A DNA stretch of 8,537 bases from Planctomycetaceae bacterium (GCA_002862265.1 PKCQ01000285.1:1-8537); one strand, 5' to 3'. Shown: positions 1 through 5,726, numbered from the stretch's first letter. The notes: generated by a model from the sequence alone, not told the origin. Numbers and translations: made by a program.

Positions 1-1025
1 TGCTGGGTAATGGTGGCGCTGACCAATCGCAGTATGTTCGCGAGTACGCCTCGGCATTGACGTCACAGGGAGAACTCGACGAGGCTCAGCTGTGGCTCAA
101 TCGATTGAAACAATTAGCTCCACGCGATGCTTTAACTTTTTCGGTTGAGGCTGAATTGCTATTCAAAGCAAGTGACTTCGGCGAATTGAATGATTTGATT
201 CAGTCAAAATTCGACCAATCGAAAGAAGAGTTGCTAGCTGCCGCGCAAGCAGCAGAGGCATCTGCTACGGGGCTCGCCGCACAACCAGAGCTGCAGGCAA
301 AGTTTTTTGTGTTGGCTGACAAAGCGTACACCATTTTGGGCTCAGCTTATCCAGAAATGGCATGGTTGCGGATAGCCTCTCTAGCGCGTCGCGGAGACAT
401 TAAACTTGCACTTGACTTGCTGAGACAAGCCCGAGAGCAGGTTACCATTTTCGCTGAAGTCGGCCAAGCGGCACTTCAGGGCGGGAAGGTTAGTGATCAG
501 AAACTTGCCGAATTAGTGCGATTCGGGAAGCAATTGGATTCCGCGAGTCACCCAAATATTGGACTGCTGATGGCACTTGCAGACATTGAAAGCTGGCGAG
601 GTAACGTCGAAAACGCGCGTTTGCACTATATGAGGGTGTTGGAATTGAGTCCCAACCATGTCCCCGCGTTGAATAATCTTGCAATGATGCTCGCGTTGAA
701 GAATAGCCGTCTTGCAGAGGCAAATAACGCGATCAATTTAGCTGTGTCATCACGAGGGCCCTTCGACTATCTCCTCGATACTCGTGGCATGGTGCTACTT
801 GCCATGGGAGAGGCCGCAATGGCCGAAGCAGATTTTCGCGCGGCACTAGCATCGCTACCAAGGGCCGACAGGCATTTCCATTTGGCCGAGGCACTGACGG
901 CACTGGACCGAATTCCAGAAGCGGTTCAGCAGTTCAAGCTAGCGCTGAGCCTTGGTTTAAACAAAAGTGCATTGCACCCTCTCGAACGTTCGTCGTTCGA
1001 TGAGCTCTCAACTACGTATAACTAG
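1..1025 (+). CDS. Tetratricopeptide-repeat (TPR) protein, 3' part
   Basis: The reading frame is open from the left edge (first complete codon at 3) to a TAG at 1023-1025, about 340 residues, so the gene starts outside the window and the TTG at 57 is only an internal codon. The visible part is almost entirely alpha-helical and Ala/Leu-rich. TPR-like units of 34 residues run in register near the C-terminus: about 552-653 (ADIESWRGNVENARLHYMRV), 654-755, 762-863 (GMVLLAMGEAAMAEADFRAA) and 864-965 (AEALTALDRIPEAVQQFKLA). An earlier unit begins near 39 (SQGELDEAQLWLNRLKQL). TPR arrays are protein-protein interaction scaffolds; the partner and process cannot be told from this fragment. The last 20 or so residues are outside the repeats. 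It is the only clearly plus-strand intact gene end here and is followed by IS remnants. Confidence is high for TPR, none for a specific role. Confidence 0.85.
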   Translation, partial: LGNGGADQSQYVREYASALTSQGELDEAQLWLNRLKQLAPRDALTFSVEAELLFKASDFGELNDLIQSKFDQSKEELLAAAQAAEASATGLAAQPELQAKFFVLADKAYTILGSAYPEMAWLRIASLARRGDIKLALDLLRQAREQVTIFAEVGQAALQGGKVSDQKLAELVRFGKQLDSASHPNIGLLMALADIESWRGNVENARLHYMRVLELSPNHVPALNNLAMMLALKNSRLAEANNAINLAVSSRGPFDYLLDTRGMVLLAMGEAAMAEADFRAALASLPRADRHFHLAEALTALDRIPEAVQQFKLALSLGLNKSALHPLERSSFDELSTTYN

Positions 1026-1183
1026 TGGTTGCACCCTAGCTGTAGACCAGTAAACAATATTCGCTTTGCGCATTTGACTCTGACCGCATTATTGCTTTCT
1101 GGGAGTTCTCCAACCGGTTGCGCACTGGGGTTTCCCACTGAATGTTAGAACTGGGATGGTCTCTGGTATCGTTCTTAAACTTG
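1026..1183. other. Spacer with no recognisable feature
   Basis: Between the TPR stop codon and the IS3 end I see no ORF of useful length, no strong hairpin with a T-run, and no recognisable RNA. It is probably the ordinary 3' flank of the TPR gene and the original target region of the IS3-family element. Confidence 0.5.
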
Positions 1184-1328
1184 TGACCTGCGTTCAAAAA
1201 GCTGATTCATTCGAAGTGAGAGTAATCGCATAGAATCTGGCCATCATTCCAAGGAGAAGATGGCCATCAAGAATTCTCGATTTACGAACGAACAGATTGC
1301 CTTTGCACTCAAACAGAACGAGACGGGG
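1184..1328 (+). mobile_element. IS3-family left end (truncated)
   Basis: The segment begins with TGACCTGCG at 1184-1192. The terminal TG and this type of sequence are characteristic of IS3-family left ends (IS407-like group). About 75 bases later comes a well-placed AAGGAG (1251-1256) and the orfA start codon at 1260, which is the spacing expected for such elements. The element stops abruptly where the IS256-family left end begins near 1329. No orfB, no rest of orfA and no right end were found anywhere downstream, so this is a fragment left by insertion and deletion. The exact left boundary is inferred because no partner inverted repeat is available. Confidence 0.6.
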
Positions 1329-1340
1329 GTAACGTCTTAA
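1260..1340 (+). pseudogene. IS3-family transposase OrfA, N-terminal fragment
   Basis: A start codon with a strong Shine-Dalgarno (AAGGAG, 3 bases before the ATG) opens a 26-codon frame beginning MAIKNSRFTNEQIAFALKQN and ending ETGVTS-stop. RF(T/S)xEQIxxxLKxxExG is the beginning of the helix-turn-helix domain of IS3-family OrfA (HTH_Tnp_1). Normal OrfA proteins have about 85-100 residues and are joined to OrfB by frameshifting. Here the frame is cut after the ExGV motif, and the terminating TAA lies in the terminal sequence of the adjacent IS256 element (TAA at 1338-1340). The product, if made, would be only one helix of the DNA-binding domain and inactive. Confidence 0.7.
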
Positions 1341-1377
1341 ATCTTGCGAAAAAAATTTGAAAGGTGTTCCTTGAACT

Positions 1378-1408
1378 GTTAGGAAATGTTTTGAAAGTAA
1401 AACCTAAC
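1378..1408 (+). promoter_or_regulatory. Hairpin in leader of IS256-family transposase
   Basis: GTTAG (1378-1382) pairs with CTAAC (1404-1408) and GTTTT (1388-1392) pairs with AAAAC (1399-1403), with a GAAAGT loop and a five-base bulge on one side. It lies 18 bases before the transposase ATG at 1426 and just before its AAGGA ribosome-binding site (1413-1417). Leader hairpins that limit read-through translation are known in several insertion sequences; that role is inferred here. Confidence 0.35.
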
Positions 1409-1425
1409 ACCACAAGGAACCACCA

Positions 1426-2056
1426 ATGGCCAGTGTACCAGAGGAATTGACGAAGACCAGCGTGATCAAGATCGACGAGAGTCAGCTTCGAGGACATGTC
1501 GACGAAGTTGTGCGCAGTTCAGTTGAAGAGACGTTGAATAGTCTGCTTTGAGCTGAAGCGGATCAATTGACTGGAGCGAAAAAAATACGAGCGCTTTGCG
1601 GACCGCTTTGATACGCGAGCTGGGAGTTACACTCGGAAGCTTTAGACAAAAGCCGGAGAACTGGAATTGAAAGTGCCACGTCTTCGTAAGCTGCCATTTA
1701 GGACACAGATCATCGAGCGTTATGAAAGATGCGAAACGAGCGTTGAGAAGCTTCGCGGCATGAAGCTGAACGAAGCCGCCAGCTGCGTCGAAGACGGAGC
1801 GTCCGAAAAGTTGAGCTACAGGTTCTTCCCGCGAGCCCATTGGATGCGTATCCGCACGAACAATACGTTGGAACGCATCATGGGAGAGATCCGCAGGCGA
1901 ACTCGCGTAGTTGGCGGCTTCCCAGATGATAACTCCGCGCTGATGCTGGTGGCTGCAAGGCTACGGCACATCACCGGTACCCAATGGGCCTATGGCGTTT
2001 ACCATGACATGAACGGCCTGGAGGAAGAACGAATGACCGAGACGGCCGCGAGTTGA
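1426..2056 (+). pseudogene. IS256-family transposase, multiply disrupted
   Basis: The start at 1426 has AAGGA upstream and reads MASVPEELTKTSVIKIDESQ. The frame stops at TGA (1549-1551), where related proteins continue with AEADQLTGA. A run of seven A's near 1579-1586 shifts the frame; with six A's it would read KYERFADRFDTRAGSYTRKL. A TAG near 1645 replaces what is normally Gln in KLQTKAGELEL. The third segment (about 1652-2056) reads KVPRLRKLPFRTQIIERYER, then jumps at 1742-1750 from ETSVE directly to KLRGMKLNEAA, and on to IRTNNTLERIMGEIRRRTRV and SALMLVAARLRHITGTQWAY. Complete family members have about 400 residues; about 190-200 central residues, including the two catalytic aspartates of the DDE triad, are missing, while the C-terminal Glu region (RTNNxLERIM) survives. 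The gene cannot encode a working transposase. Confidence 0.9.
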
Positions 2057-2117
2057 CCTCAGCTCCGGCTCGACAAAAGGGGCCTATCAAAAGCAGTTTA
2101 AGGACGAGACATCAAAA

Positions 2118-2408
2118 TCAAATGTGCGCATATTGACGGACACTACCGATCAAGGATGGACCCCCACCGATCATCGAGACTAGCCCACTCGCAGCCAGCC
2201 AGTCCAGCAACTTCCTACTTAGATGTCTTTGGGATGTATCATCAACGATCCCGAACGAATACGAAAGAACTATAAGCAATAAGAATAAACAAACTGAGCT
2301 ACTGACGACGAGCAGGCTACGAAACAGTATTCTTAGAGGCGTTGCTATCTGAATATGAATTTCGAACCTCGATGCGTACAGGGCGAAGATCATTGGCCTC
2401 GGGAACAT
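2118..2408 (-). CDS. Small putative membrane protein, unrecognised
   Basis: A 96-codon ATG-initiated frame lies 25 bases downstream of the moaB stop codon and on the same strand. I do not recognise a family. It contains a clear hydrophobic stretch at about residues 33-53 (VVSSSVCLFLLLIVLSYSFG) and a second weakly hydrophobic, Gly-rich stretch near 74-88 (AASGLVSMIGGGPSLIG). Between them is a polar, basic segment (DDTSQRHLSRKLLDW), so a one- or two-span inner-membrane protein is possible. The ribosome-binding site is poor (AGGACC about 14 bases upstream). The 3' end lies next to the IS256 remnant (2110), so the C-terminus could have been altered by the insertion. It may be a genuine moaB-linked gene or a chance ORF; the coherent hydrophobic block slightly favours a real gene. 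Confidence 0.4.
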   Translation of the reverse strand: MFPRPMIFALYASRFEIHIQIATPLRILFRSLLVVSSSVCLFLLLIVLSYSFGIVDDTSQRHLSRKLLDWLAASGLVSMIGGGPSLIGSVRQYAHI

Positions 2409-2433
2409 TTCAGGACGATGGTCCTACTTTGGT

Positions 2434-2943
2434 TTAGCCCCGAGAATGATGAACAAGATGCGGTAGCTCAGGTACAAGTAGCTTGTCCATGGCGAGTTTG
2501 ACTGCGTTGGAAGATCCGGGCAAGCAGAATACTAGCACTTGGCCAATCCGCCCTGCAAAAGCTCGGCTTAGCATCGTCGCGGGACCAATCTCCTCATAGC
2601 TGAGCACCCGAAACGTCTCGCCAAAGCCCGGGATTTCGATGTCGAGCAAGGGAATCACGGCTTCCGGCGTTTGATCCCTGGGAGAAATCCCGGTGCCGCC
2701 GGTGAGTAGTAAAACATCTAGTCTCTCGACCGCGGCGAAGGCGCGAACTTGCTCGGAAATTTGACTCGGTTCGTCAGGCACGACGATTCGCTTGTGCAAT
2801 TGATGCTTTGCGTCTTCCATACGCTGAACAATTAGTTGTCCACTCTTGTCTGTCTCCAAGTTGCGAGTGTCGCTTACAGTGAGCACAGCAAATTTCAGCG
2901 AATTGGGGGCAGCATTACGATGTTCTTGAGTGCTGGTGGACAT
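2434..2943 (-). CDS. moaB: Molybdenum cofactor biosynthesis protein B (MoaB/MogA family)
   Basis: The 169-residue protein covers the whole MoCF-binding domain and has the normal family length. Family members bind molybdopterin and adenylylate it with Mg-ATP before molybdenum insertion, in the cytoplasm. Visible signatures are FAVLTVSDTR (18-27), VVPDEPSQI (54-62, with Asp57 at the position of the MogA catalytic Asp49), LLLTGGTGISPRDQTPEAV (78-96, with the TGGTG loop and Asp90 matching MogA Asp82), PGFGETFR (105-112), ATMLSRAFAG (122-131) and CLPGSSNAVKLAMDKLLVPE (140-159). The ending LPHLVHHSRG is typical of MoaB rather than MogA. GGAAAA about 6 bases before the ATG serves as ribosome-binding site. 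An unrecognised ORF ends 11 bases upstream and a small membrane-protein ORF follows 25 bases downstream, so all three may be co-transcribed. No other molybdenum cofactor gene is in the window. Confidence 0.95.
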   Translation of the reverse strand: MSTSTQEHRNAAPNSLKFAVLTVSDTRNLETDKSGQLIVQRMEDAKHQLHKRIVVPDEPSQISEQVRAFAAVERLDVLLLTGGTGISPRDQTPEAVIPLLDIEIPGFGETFRVLSYEEIGPATMLSRAFAGRIGQVLVFCLPGSSNAVKLAMDKLLVPELPHLVHHSRG

Positions 2944-2954
2944 TTAGTTTTCCG

Positions 2955-3272
2955 TTAGTGGTTTGTATCTTCATCGCAGTACACGATTCGGTGGACTTGG
3001 ATGAATAGTTGGTCAACTGGCGACTTGCGGCCAATCACATCCCGAAGTGTGAGCGAGGAATAGTCGCCTCGGTAACGCGCCGGGTTATGAAAGAGTTCAT
3101 AACTTCGGTTCGTGGTCGCAGTGACAGCAGCCAACCAGCCCCTCGAGCGGATGCACTTCAAAGGTACGCAGTTATCGACGACTTCTGCTACTTGAAATAG
3201 CGAAGCACTCGGCGACGAGCACAGCATTAGTACAGCGCAGCACTTAGCGACAGGCATATATCGTAAACACAC
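2955..3272 (-). CDS. Hypothetical small protein upstream of moaB
   Basis: A 105-codon frame starts with GTG at 3272; an ATG at 3257 (MPVAKCCAVLMLCSSPSASL) is an equally good start. It ends 11 bases before moaB on the same strand. The N-terminus resembles a short, weak export signal (a Lys at position 5 from the ATG, then a Cys/Leu/Ala-rich stretch, then SPSASLFQ). The C-terminal half (FHNPARYRGDYSSLTLRDVI, then IQVHRIVYCDEDTNH) looks like ordinary protein sequence. NPxRYRG faintly recalls short conserved segments in planctomycete secreted proteins, but I cannot assign a family. The close spacing favours a real or recently decayed gene co-transcribed with moaB; the weak start and the lack of any good homology keep confidence low. 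Confidence 0.4.
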   Translation of the reverse strand: MCLRYMPVAKCCAVLMLCSSPSASLFQVAEVVDNCVPLKCIRSRGWLAAVTATTNRSYELFHNPARYRGDYSSLTLRDVIGRKSPVDQLFIQVHRIVYCDEDTNH

Positions 3273-3802
3273 ACCACAGATTGAATAGCACGCACTTCGG
3301 CGACTAAATTGCGAAAACCGAGAATCGAAATGATTCCAATCACGGTGATGATTTAGCCAGAGTATCTGGCCAAGCAGGTCGTGCGCGCGAAGCCGCTAGG
3401 AGCTTGGCGAATGGGAGTCGTTGGAAGCTCCTGCGCGGAAGTGCTTCAGCGTGTTCGTAAGCGACTCATAAAGCAGCTCGCAAAGATGCCGCCTACCGAT
3501 CTATTCTTGGAGACGTTGCCCCGAGCAATGTGAGCAATGGAGGACGTCGATCAACCTGAAGCCATACGAAAGAAATGCTTTCTCGAACAAACCGGTCACG
3601 GTGGACCTCGCGGGTTTTCATTGGCAACTTGAAACTGGCCAGTGCGCCGCTCGTATTCCAGACTTACGCTGCAACTTGATTGGAACCACTAGAGATGGCA
3701 GTTTCCAAATCGTTCCTGCGCAAGTTCCAGACCTTCGCTGGAAGCAGAAGATCAACGAGGATGAGTCGATCTTTCATTGCGACTTGCGTCGGACTCGCCG
3801 AT
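3273..3802. other. 530-base stretch without a recognisable gene
   Basis: This stretch separates the moaB-side ORFs from the 3' end of apbE. A 58-codon open frame without a good start runs on the plus strand from 3357 to a TGA at 3531-3533 and has a plausible protein-like middle (SCAEVLQRVRKRLIKQLAKM). On the same strand a second frame is open from about 3471 into the antisense of apbE. Neither matches a family I know. On the minus strand, downstream of the apbE stop, a 37-codon ORF (MKDRLILVDLLLPAKVWNLR...) has no support. There is no terminator-like hairpin with a clear T-run. The region looks like decayed or non-coding DNA. Confidence 0.45.
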
Positions 3803-4969
3803 TTATCTTGCCTGCCAGACGTCTGGTTCCAAGTTGTGCGTTTCGATTTCTTGTCGACCTGATTTCTCTTGCTGGAACATCAAAATGGCTCCGATTGCAG
3901 TGTTTTGCTCCAGGAACTCACGCGATGCCTCCACACCAAGGACAAACAATGCGGTCGCCAAAATGTCGGAGATAGCGGCGCTTGGGCAAAGGACAGTGAC
4001 ACTCATCATTCCTTGCGCTGGCCAGCCCGTGCGCGGATCAATGATGTGGCTGTAGCGTTTGCCACCGAAATGAAAAAACTGTTTGCCAGAACCACTGGTT
4101 CCTAGAGCCCCATCGATCAATCGAATCGAGCCAAGATGTTCTTCCCAGCGCCAAGGGTGCTTGAGTGAAACTTTCCATCCCCCGTCCGAGTTTGCACTAT
4201 GTCGATTCCCTCGCGCGGTAACGGAGCTAAGACCACCGTGAATCATGAAGTCTTCAATACCGTAGTGCCACAAGTGGTTGGCTGCTTGGTCCAAGGCGTA
4301 GCCTTTGCCGATTCCGCCAGGGTTCACGCGTGCTTCTGGATGTTCCAGAGTCGCAGAAGAACTTTCTTCGCCGAGCCGGATGAACTGGCTGCCGACCGAC
4401 GAAAGTGCTTTGTCAATCGCTTCTTGCTTAGGCTTCTTGCCGTCTCGACGTGAAAAGCCCCACGCTTCAGACAGGGCTCCAGCCGTGATGTCGAAGGCTC
4501 CGTTGGTCCACCGATGCGCTGACTGCGCTAGTGCAAGCAGTTCCAAAGTACCTTGCGACAATCCGACTGCACGCTTCGCACCGAAACGATTCAGGTTGCT
4601 CAATTCGCTATTGGATTTGTAAACGCTAAGCACCCGCTCCTGCTCGCCAATCACGTCCAAAGCTTCCAGTGCTCTGTCGCTTGCGTGGGAGTATTGGTGT
4701 TGATTAAGCAATACCTCAAACTCACACGCCATTGCTGGCCGAGCGATTGAGAGTAGTAATCTATCTGGAAACGATGCCACCGATGTCGGCGCATCGTCGG
4801 CCGTTTCTGTTTTTTTGTCTTTGCTTCTGCAATCTGGGCTGCTCTCGGGCGGGCTTTGTTCAGCCGCCTCTGCTTCCACCACTCCGTGGTCTTCCTGCTC
4901 GGCTTCTCGAGTCGAGTCGACGAGACGATCGATCCAAGTGATAAGGTCTTCAGTTGAGAAGGAAGGCAT
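3803..4969 (-). CDS. apbE: FAD:protein FMN transferase (ApbE family)
   Basis: This 388-residue protein belongs to the ApbE flavin transferases, which take FMN from FAD and attach it to a Ser/Thr of target proteins such as NqrB/NqrC, RnfG/RnfD or other FMN-binding-domain proteins, with Mg2+. Signatures in order: ARPAMACEFEV (76-86), YKSNSELSNLNRF (117-129), GAFDITAGALSEAWGF (157-172), VNPGGIGKGYALD (215-227), FMIHGGLSSVTARG (241-254), GALGTSGSGKQFF (287-299), YSHIIDPRTGWPAQG (306-320) and SDILATALFVLG (334-345). Asp335 and Thr339 match the metal-binding pair near the C-terminus. The NPGG variant and ARPAMACEFEV are typical of planctomycete homologues. Residues 1-69 are an unusual acidic, Ser/Glu/Asp-rich extension without a signal peptide or lipobox, so secretion, common in this family, is not evident. 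No strong ribosome-binding site precedes the ATG. No target flavoprotein is in the window. Confidence 0.92.
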   Translation of the reverse strand: MPSFSTEDLITWIDRLVDSTREAEQEDHGVVEAEAAEQSPPESSPDCRSKDKKTETADDAPTSVASFPDRLLLSIARPAMACEFEVLLNQHQYSHASDRALEALDVIGEQERVLSVYKSNSELSNLNRFGAKRAVGLSQGTLELLALAQSAHRWTNGAFDITAGALSEAWGFSRRDGKKPKQEAIDKALSSVGSQFIRLGEESSSATLEHPEARVNPGGIGKGYALDQAANHLWHYGIEDFMIHGGLSSVTARGNRHSANSDGGWKVSLKHPWRWEEHLGSIRLIDGALGTSGSGKQFFHFGGKRYSHIIDPRTGWPAQGMMSVTVLCPSAAISDILATALFVLGVEASREFLEQNTAIGAILMFQQEKSGRQEIETHNLEPDVWQAR

Positions 4970-5224
4970 CTGAGGTCATTCGAGGAACAGACTTTGCGCG
5001 CGCTGCAGGCTGAAAGGCGGAAGGCGAGTCAGAATCGACCGGTTCAAGCTCGTTCTTAAGCAGCATTCCCGTGCGCGAATCCACTTTTCAGGAAGCCCTT
5101 TGGCCGGTCGCCTTAACCCGCTGCATGGAAGGCTAATCCAAATGAACGGGACCGCACAACCCCAGGCACCCAATTGACTTGGCAGTGAGGCTTCGTGCCT
5201 TCAATGGCCTGTCATGGAAATGAG
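4970..5224. other. Spacer upstream of apbE with broken-looking minus-strand frames
   Basis: No convincing gene is present. On the minus strand a 65-codon ORF (4976-5173) begins with a hydrophobic stretch (GAWGCAVPFIWISLPCSG). A second minus-strand frame is open from about 5083 (VDSRTGMLLKNELEPVDS) and runs past the apbE start codon. The two would join into one frame of about 75 codons (5173 to about 4950) if a single base were added in the GAAAAG run near 5083-5088, which may indicate a decayed gene, but no family is recognised. No clear promoter for apbE could be identified. Confidence 0.35.
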
Positions 5225-5263
5225 AAACGAGCGACCAACGATACAACTCTGATCGCTCGTTTT
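5225..5263 (-). terminator. Strong hairpin, probable bidirectional terminator
   Basis: AAACGAGCGA (5225-5234) is perfectly complementary to TCGCTCGTTT (5253-5262), giving a 10-bp stem with an 18-base loop. It lies 46 bases downstream of the stop of the Cys-rich lipoprotein gene. On the minus strand the stem is followed by CTCATTT; on the plus strand it runs into TTTTCC, so it can act in both directions. It is the best intrinsic-terminator candidate in the window and would end the Cys-rich gene transcript before apbE. The loop is longer than average and the T-tract on the minus strand is interrupted. Confidence 0.65.
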
Positions 5264-5309
5264 CCTAGGTTTCTAACGGCATCCGGAGCCAGTGACTCCA
5301 AGTTAAATG

Positions 5310-5660
5310 CTACTTGTCTTCTGCGGCGGCGTTGCACTCATCGCAAGTCCCGTCGCTGCAGCAAGCTTCCTTGTCGCCTTTCGCACAGCAACCGTCTTTG
5401 CAGCAATCAGCGCCACAGCACTTCTCTTTGCAGCAGTCCTCGGTGCAAGTAGCGGCATTTTCGGTGTCAGCTTTGCAGCATCCATCCTTGCAGCACTCGG
5501 CACCACAGCACTCTTCTTTACAGCAATCACCAGTGCAGGCTGCGGCAGTTTCGGTCGCAGCAGGTTCGTTGCTCTCGGCAGTCTGCTCAGGCAATTCCTG
5601 GCAGCCAACCATTCCAACAAACAGGGCGCATAGGGCAAACATAGAAATAAATCTGGACAT
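5310..5660 (-). CDS. Cys-rich (CCxxx-repeat) lipoprotein, metallothionein-like
   Basis: The 116-residue protein has an N-terminal export signal (SRFISMFALCALFVGMVGC) with a plausible lipobox, MVGC, at Cys20, predicting a membrane-anchored lipoprotein. After an acidic Ala/Glu/Thr-rich linker (21-41) comes a Cys domain (42-109) with 22 cysteines in 68 residues. It is built from the pentad CCxxx: CTGDCCKEECCGAECCKDGC plus C (42-62) and a copy at 72-92, identical at 18 of 21 positions with a 30-residue period. A shorter tail ends ACCSDGTCDEC (99-109). After the signal there is no His and no aromatic residue, as in metallothioneins, while Lys, Glu and Asp fill the xxx positions. Binding of soft metals such as Cu, Zn, Cd or Ag outside the cytoplasm is inferred; disulfide packing is an alternative. 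GGAGAG seven bases before the ATG supports the start. The gene lies 66 bases after another Cys-rich gene and before a terminator. I know no family name for it. Confidence 0.85.
   Translation of the reverse strand: MSRFISMFALCALFVGMVGCQELPEQTAESNEPAATETAAACTGDCCKEECCGAECCKDGCCKADTENAATCTEDCCKEKCCGADCCKDGCCAKGDKEACCSDGTCDECNAAAEDK
5385..5447 (-). repeat. Second copy of the 21-codon Cys-repeat unit
   Basis: Codons 72-92 of the Cys-rich lipoprotein repeat codons 42-62 with only three amino-acid changes (Gly/Glu, Glu/Lys, Glu/Asp). Many third-codon positions differ between the copies, so the duplication is not very recent and the protein sequence appears to have been preserved by selection. Confidence 0.8.
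5475..5537 (-). repeat. First copy of the 21-codon Cys-repeat unit
   Basis: Codons 42-62 of the Cys-rich lipoprotein form the first CxxxCCxxxCCxxxCCxxxCC unit; the second unit follows at a 90-base period. Confidence 0.8.
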
Positions 5661-5726
5661 AACGTCTCTCCAGTAAGGAAATTAGTTTGAATCGAATCTT
5701 GAAAAATAGAGCGAACGAGAAAATCG

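Larger units (their letters stand above)
1329..2110 (+). mobile_element. Degenerate IS256-family (mutator-type) insertion sequence
   Basis: The element is defined by its transposase remnant and by imperfect terminal inverted repeats. The left end reads GTAACGTCTTAAA (1329-1341). The right end reads TTTAAGGACGAGAC (2097-2110), whose reverse complement GTCTCGTCCTTAAA matches the left end with a one-base gap and a two-base mismatch. The span is about 780 bases, against roughly 1.3-1.4 kb for complete members, because the middle is deleted. No convincing 8-9-base target duplication flanks it; the sequence ACGAGAC does occur on both sides (1318-1324 and 2104-2110), but the right copy overlaps the proposed terminal repeat. 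It sits directly against the IS3 fragment. Family assignment is firm; both end points are uncertain by several bases. Confidence 0.7.

Noticed and set aside
1318..1324. ACGAGAC repeated at 2104-2110 as a target-site duplication of the IS256 element
   Set aside because: The right copy lies inside the sequence that best matches the terminal inverted repeat, and using it would remove the matching terminus; at 7 bases it is also shorter than the usual 8-9.
1549..1551. TGA in the IS256 frame as a selenocysteine or recoded codon
   Set aside because: The gene also has a frameshift, a TAG and a large deletion; ordinary decay explains the TGA and no SECIS-like context was sought by family logic, since transposases of this family do not use Sec.
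1466..1840. Minus-strand ORF across the IS256 remnant
   Set aside because: It is antisense to clearly recognisable transposase sequence on the plus strand and has no protein signature of its own.
3601..3975. Plus-strand 124-codon ORF (with a longer startless frame from about 3471)
   Set aside because: About half lies antisense to the conserved apbE 3' end, the start is a GTG with no ribosome-binding site, and no family is recognisable.
5310..5660. Direct Cys repeats as a CRISPR-like or non-coding repeat array
   Set aside because: There are only two units, the differences fall mostly in third codon positions, and the repeats sit in a clear coding frame.
5314..5676. Plus-strand ORFs opposite the Cys-rich lipoprotein, rich in Ser/Gln or Ala/Val
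   Set aside because: These are antisense products of the repeated TGC/TGT codons; the minus strand has a signal peptide, a ribosome-binding site and regular Cys repeats.
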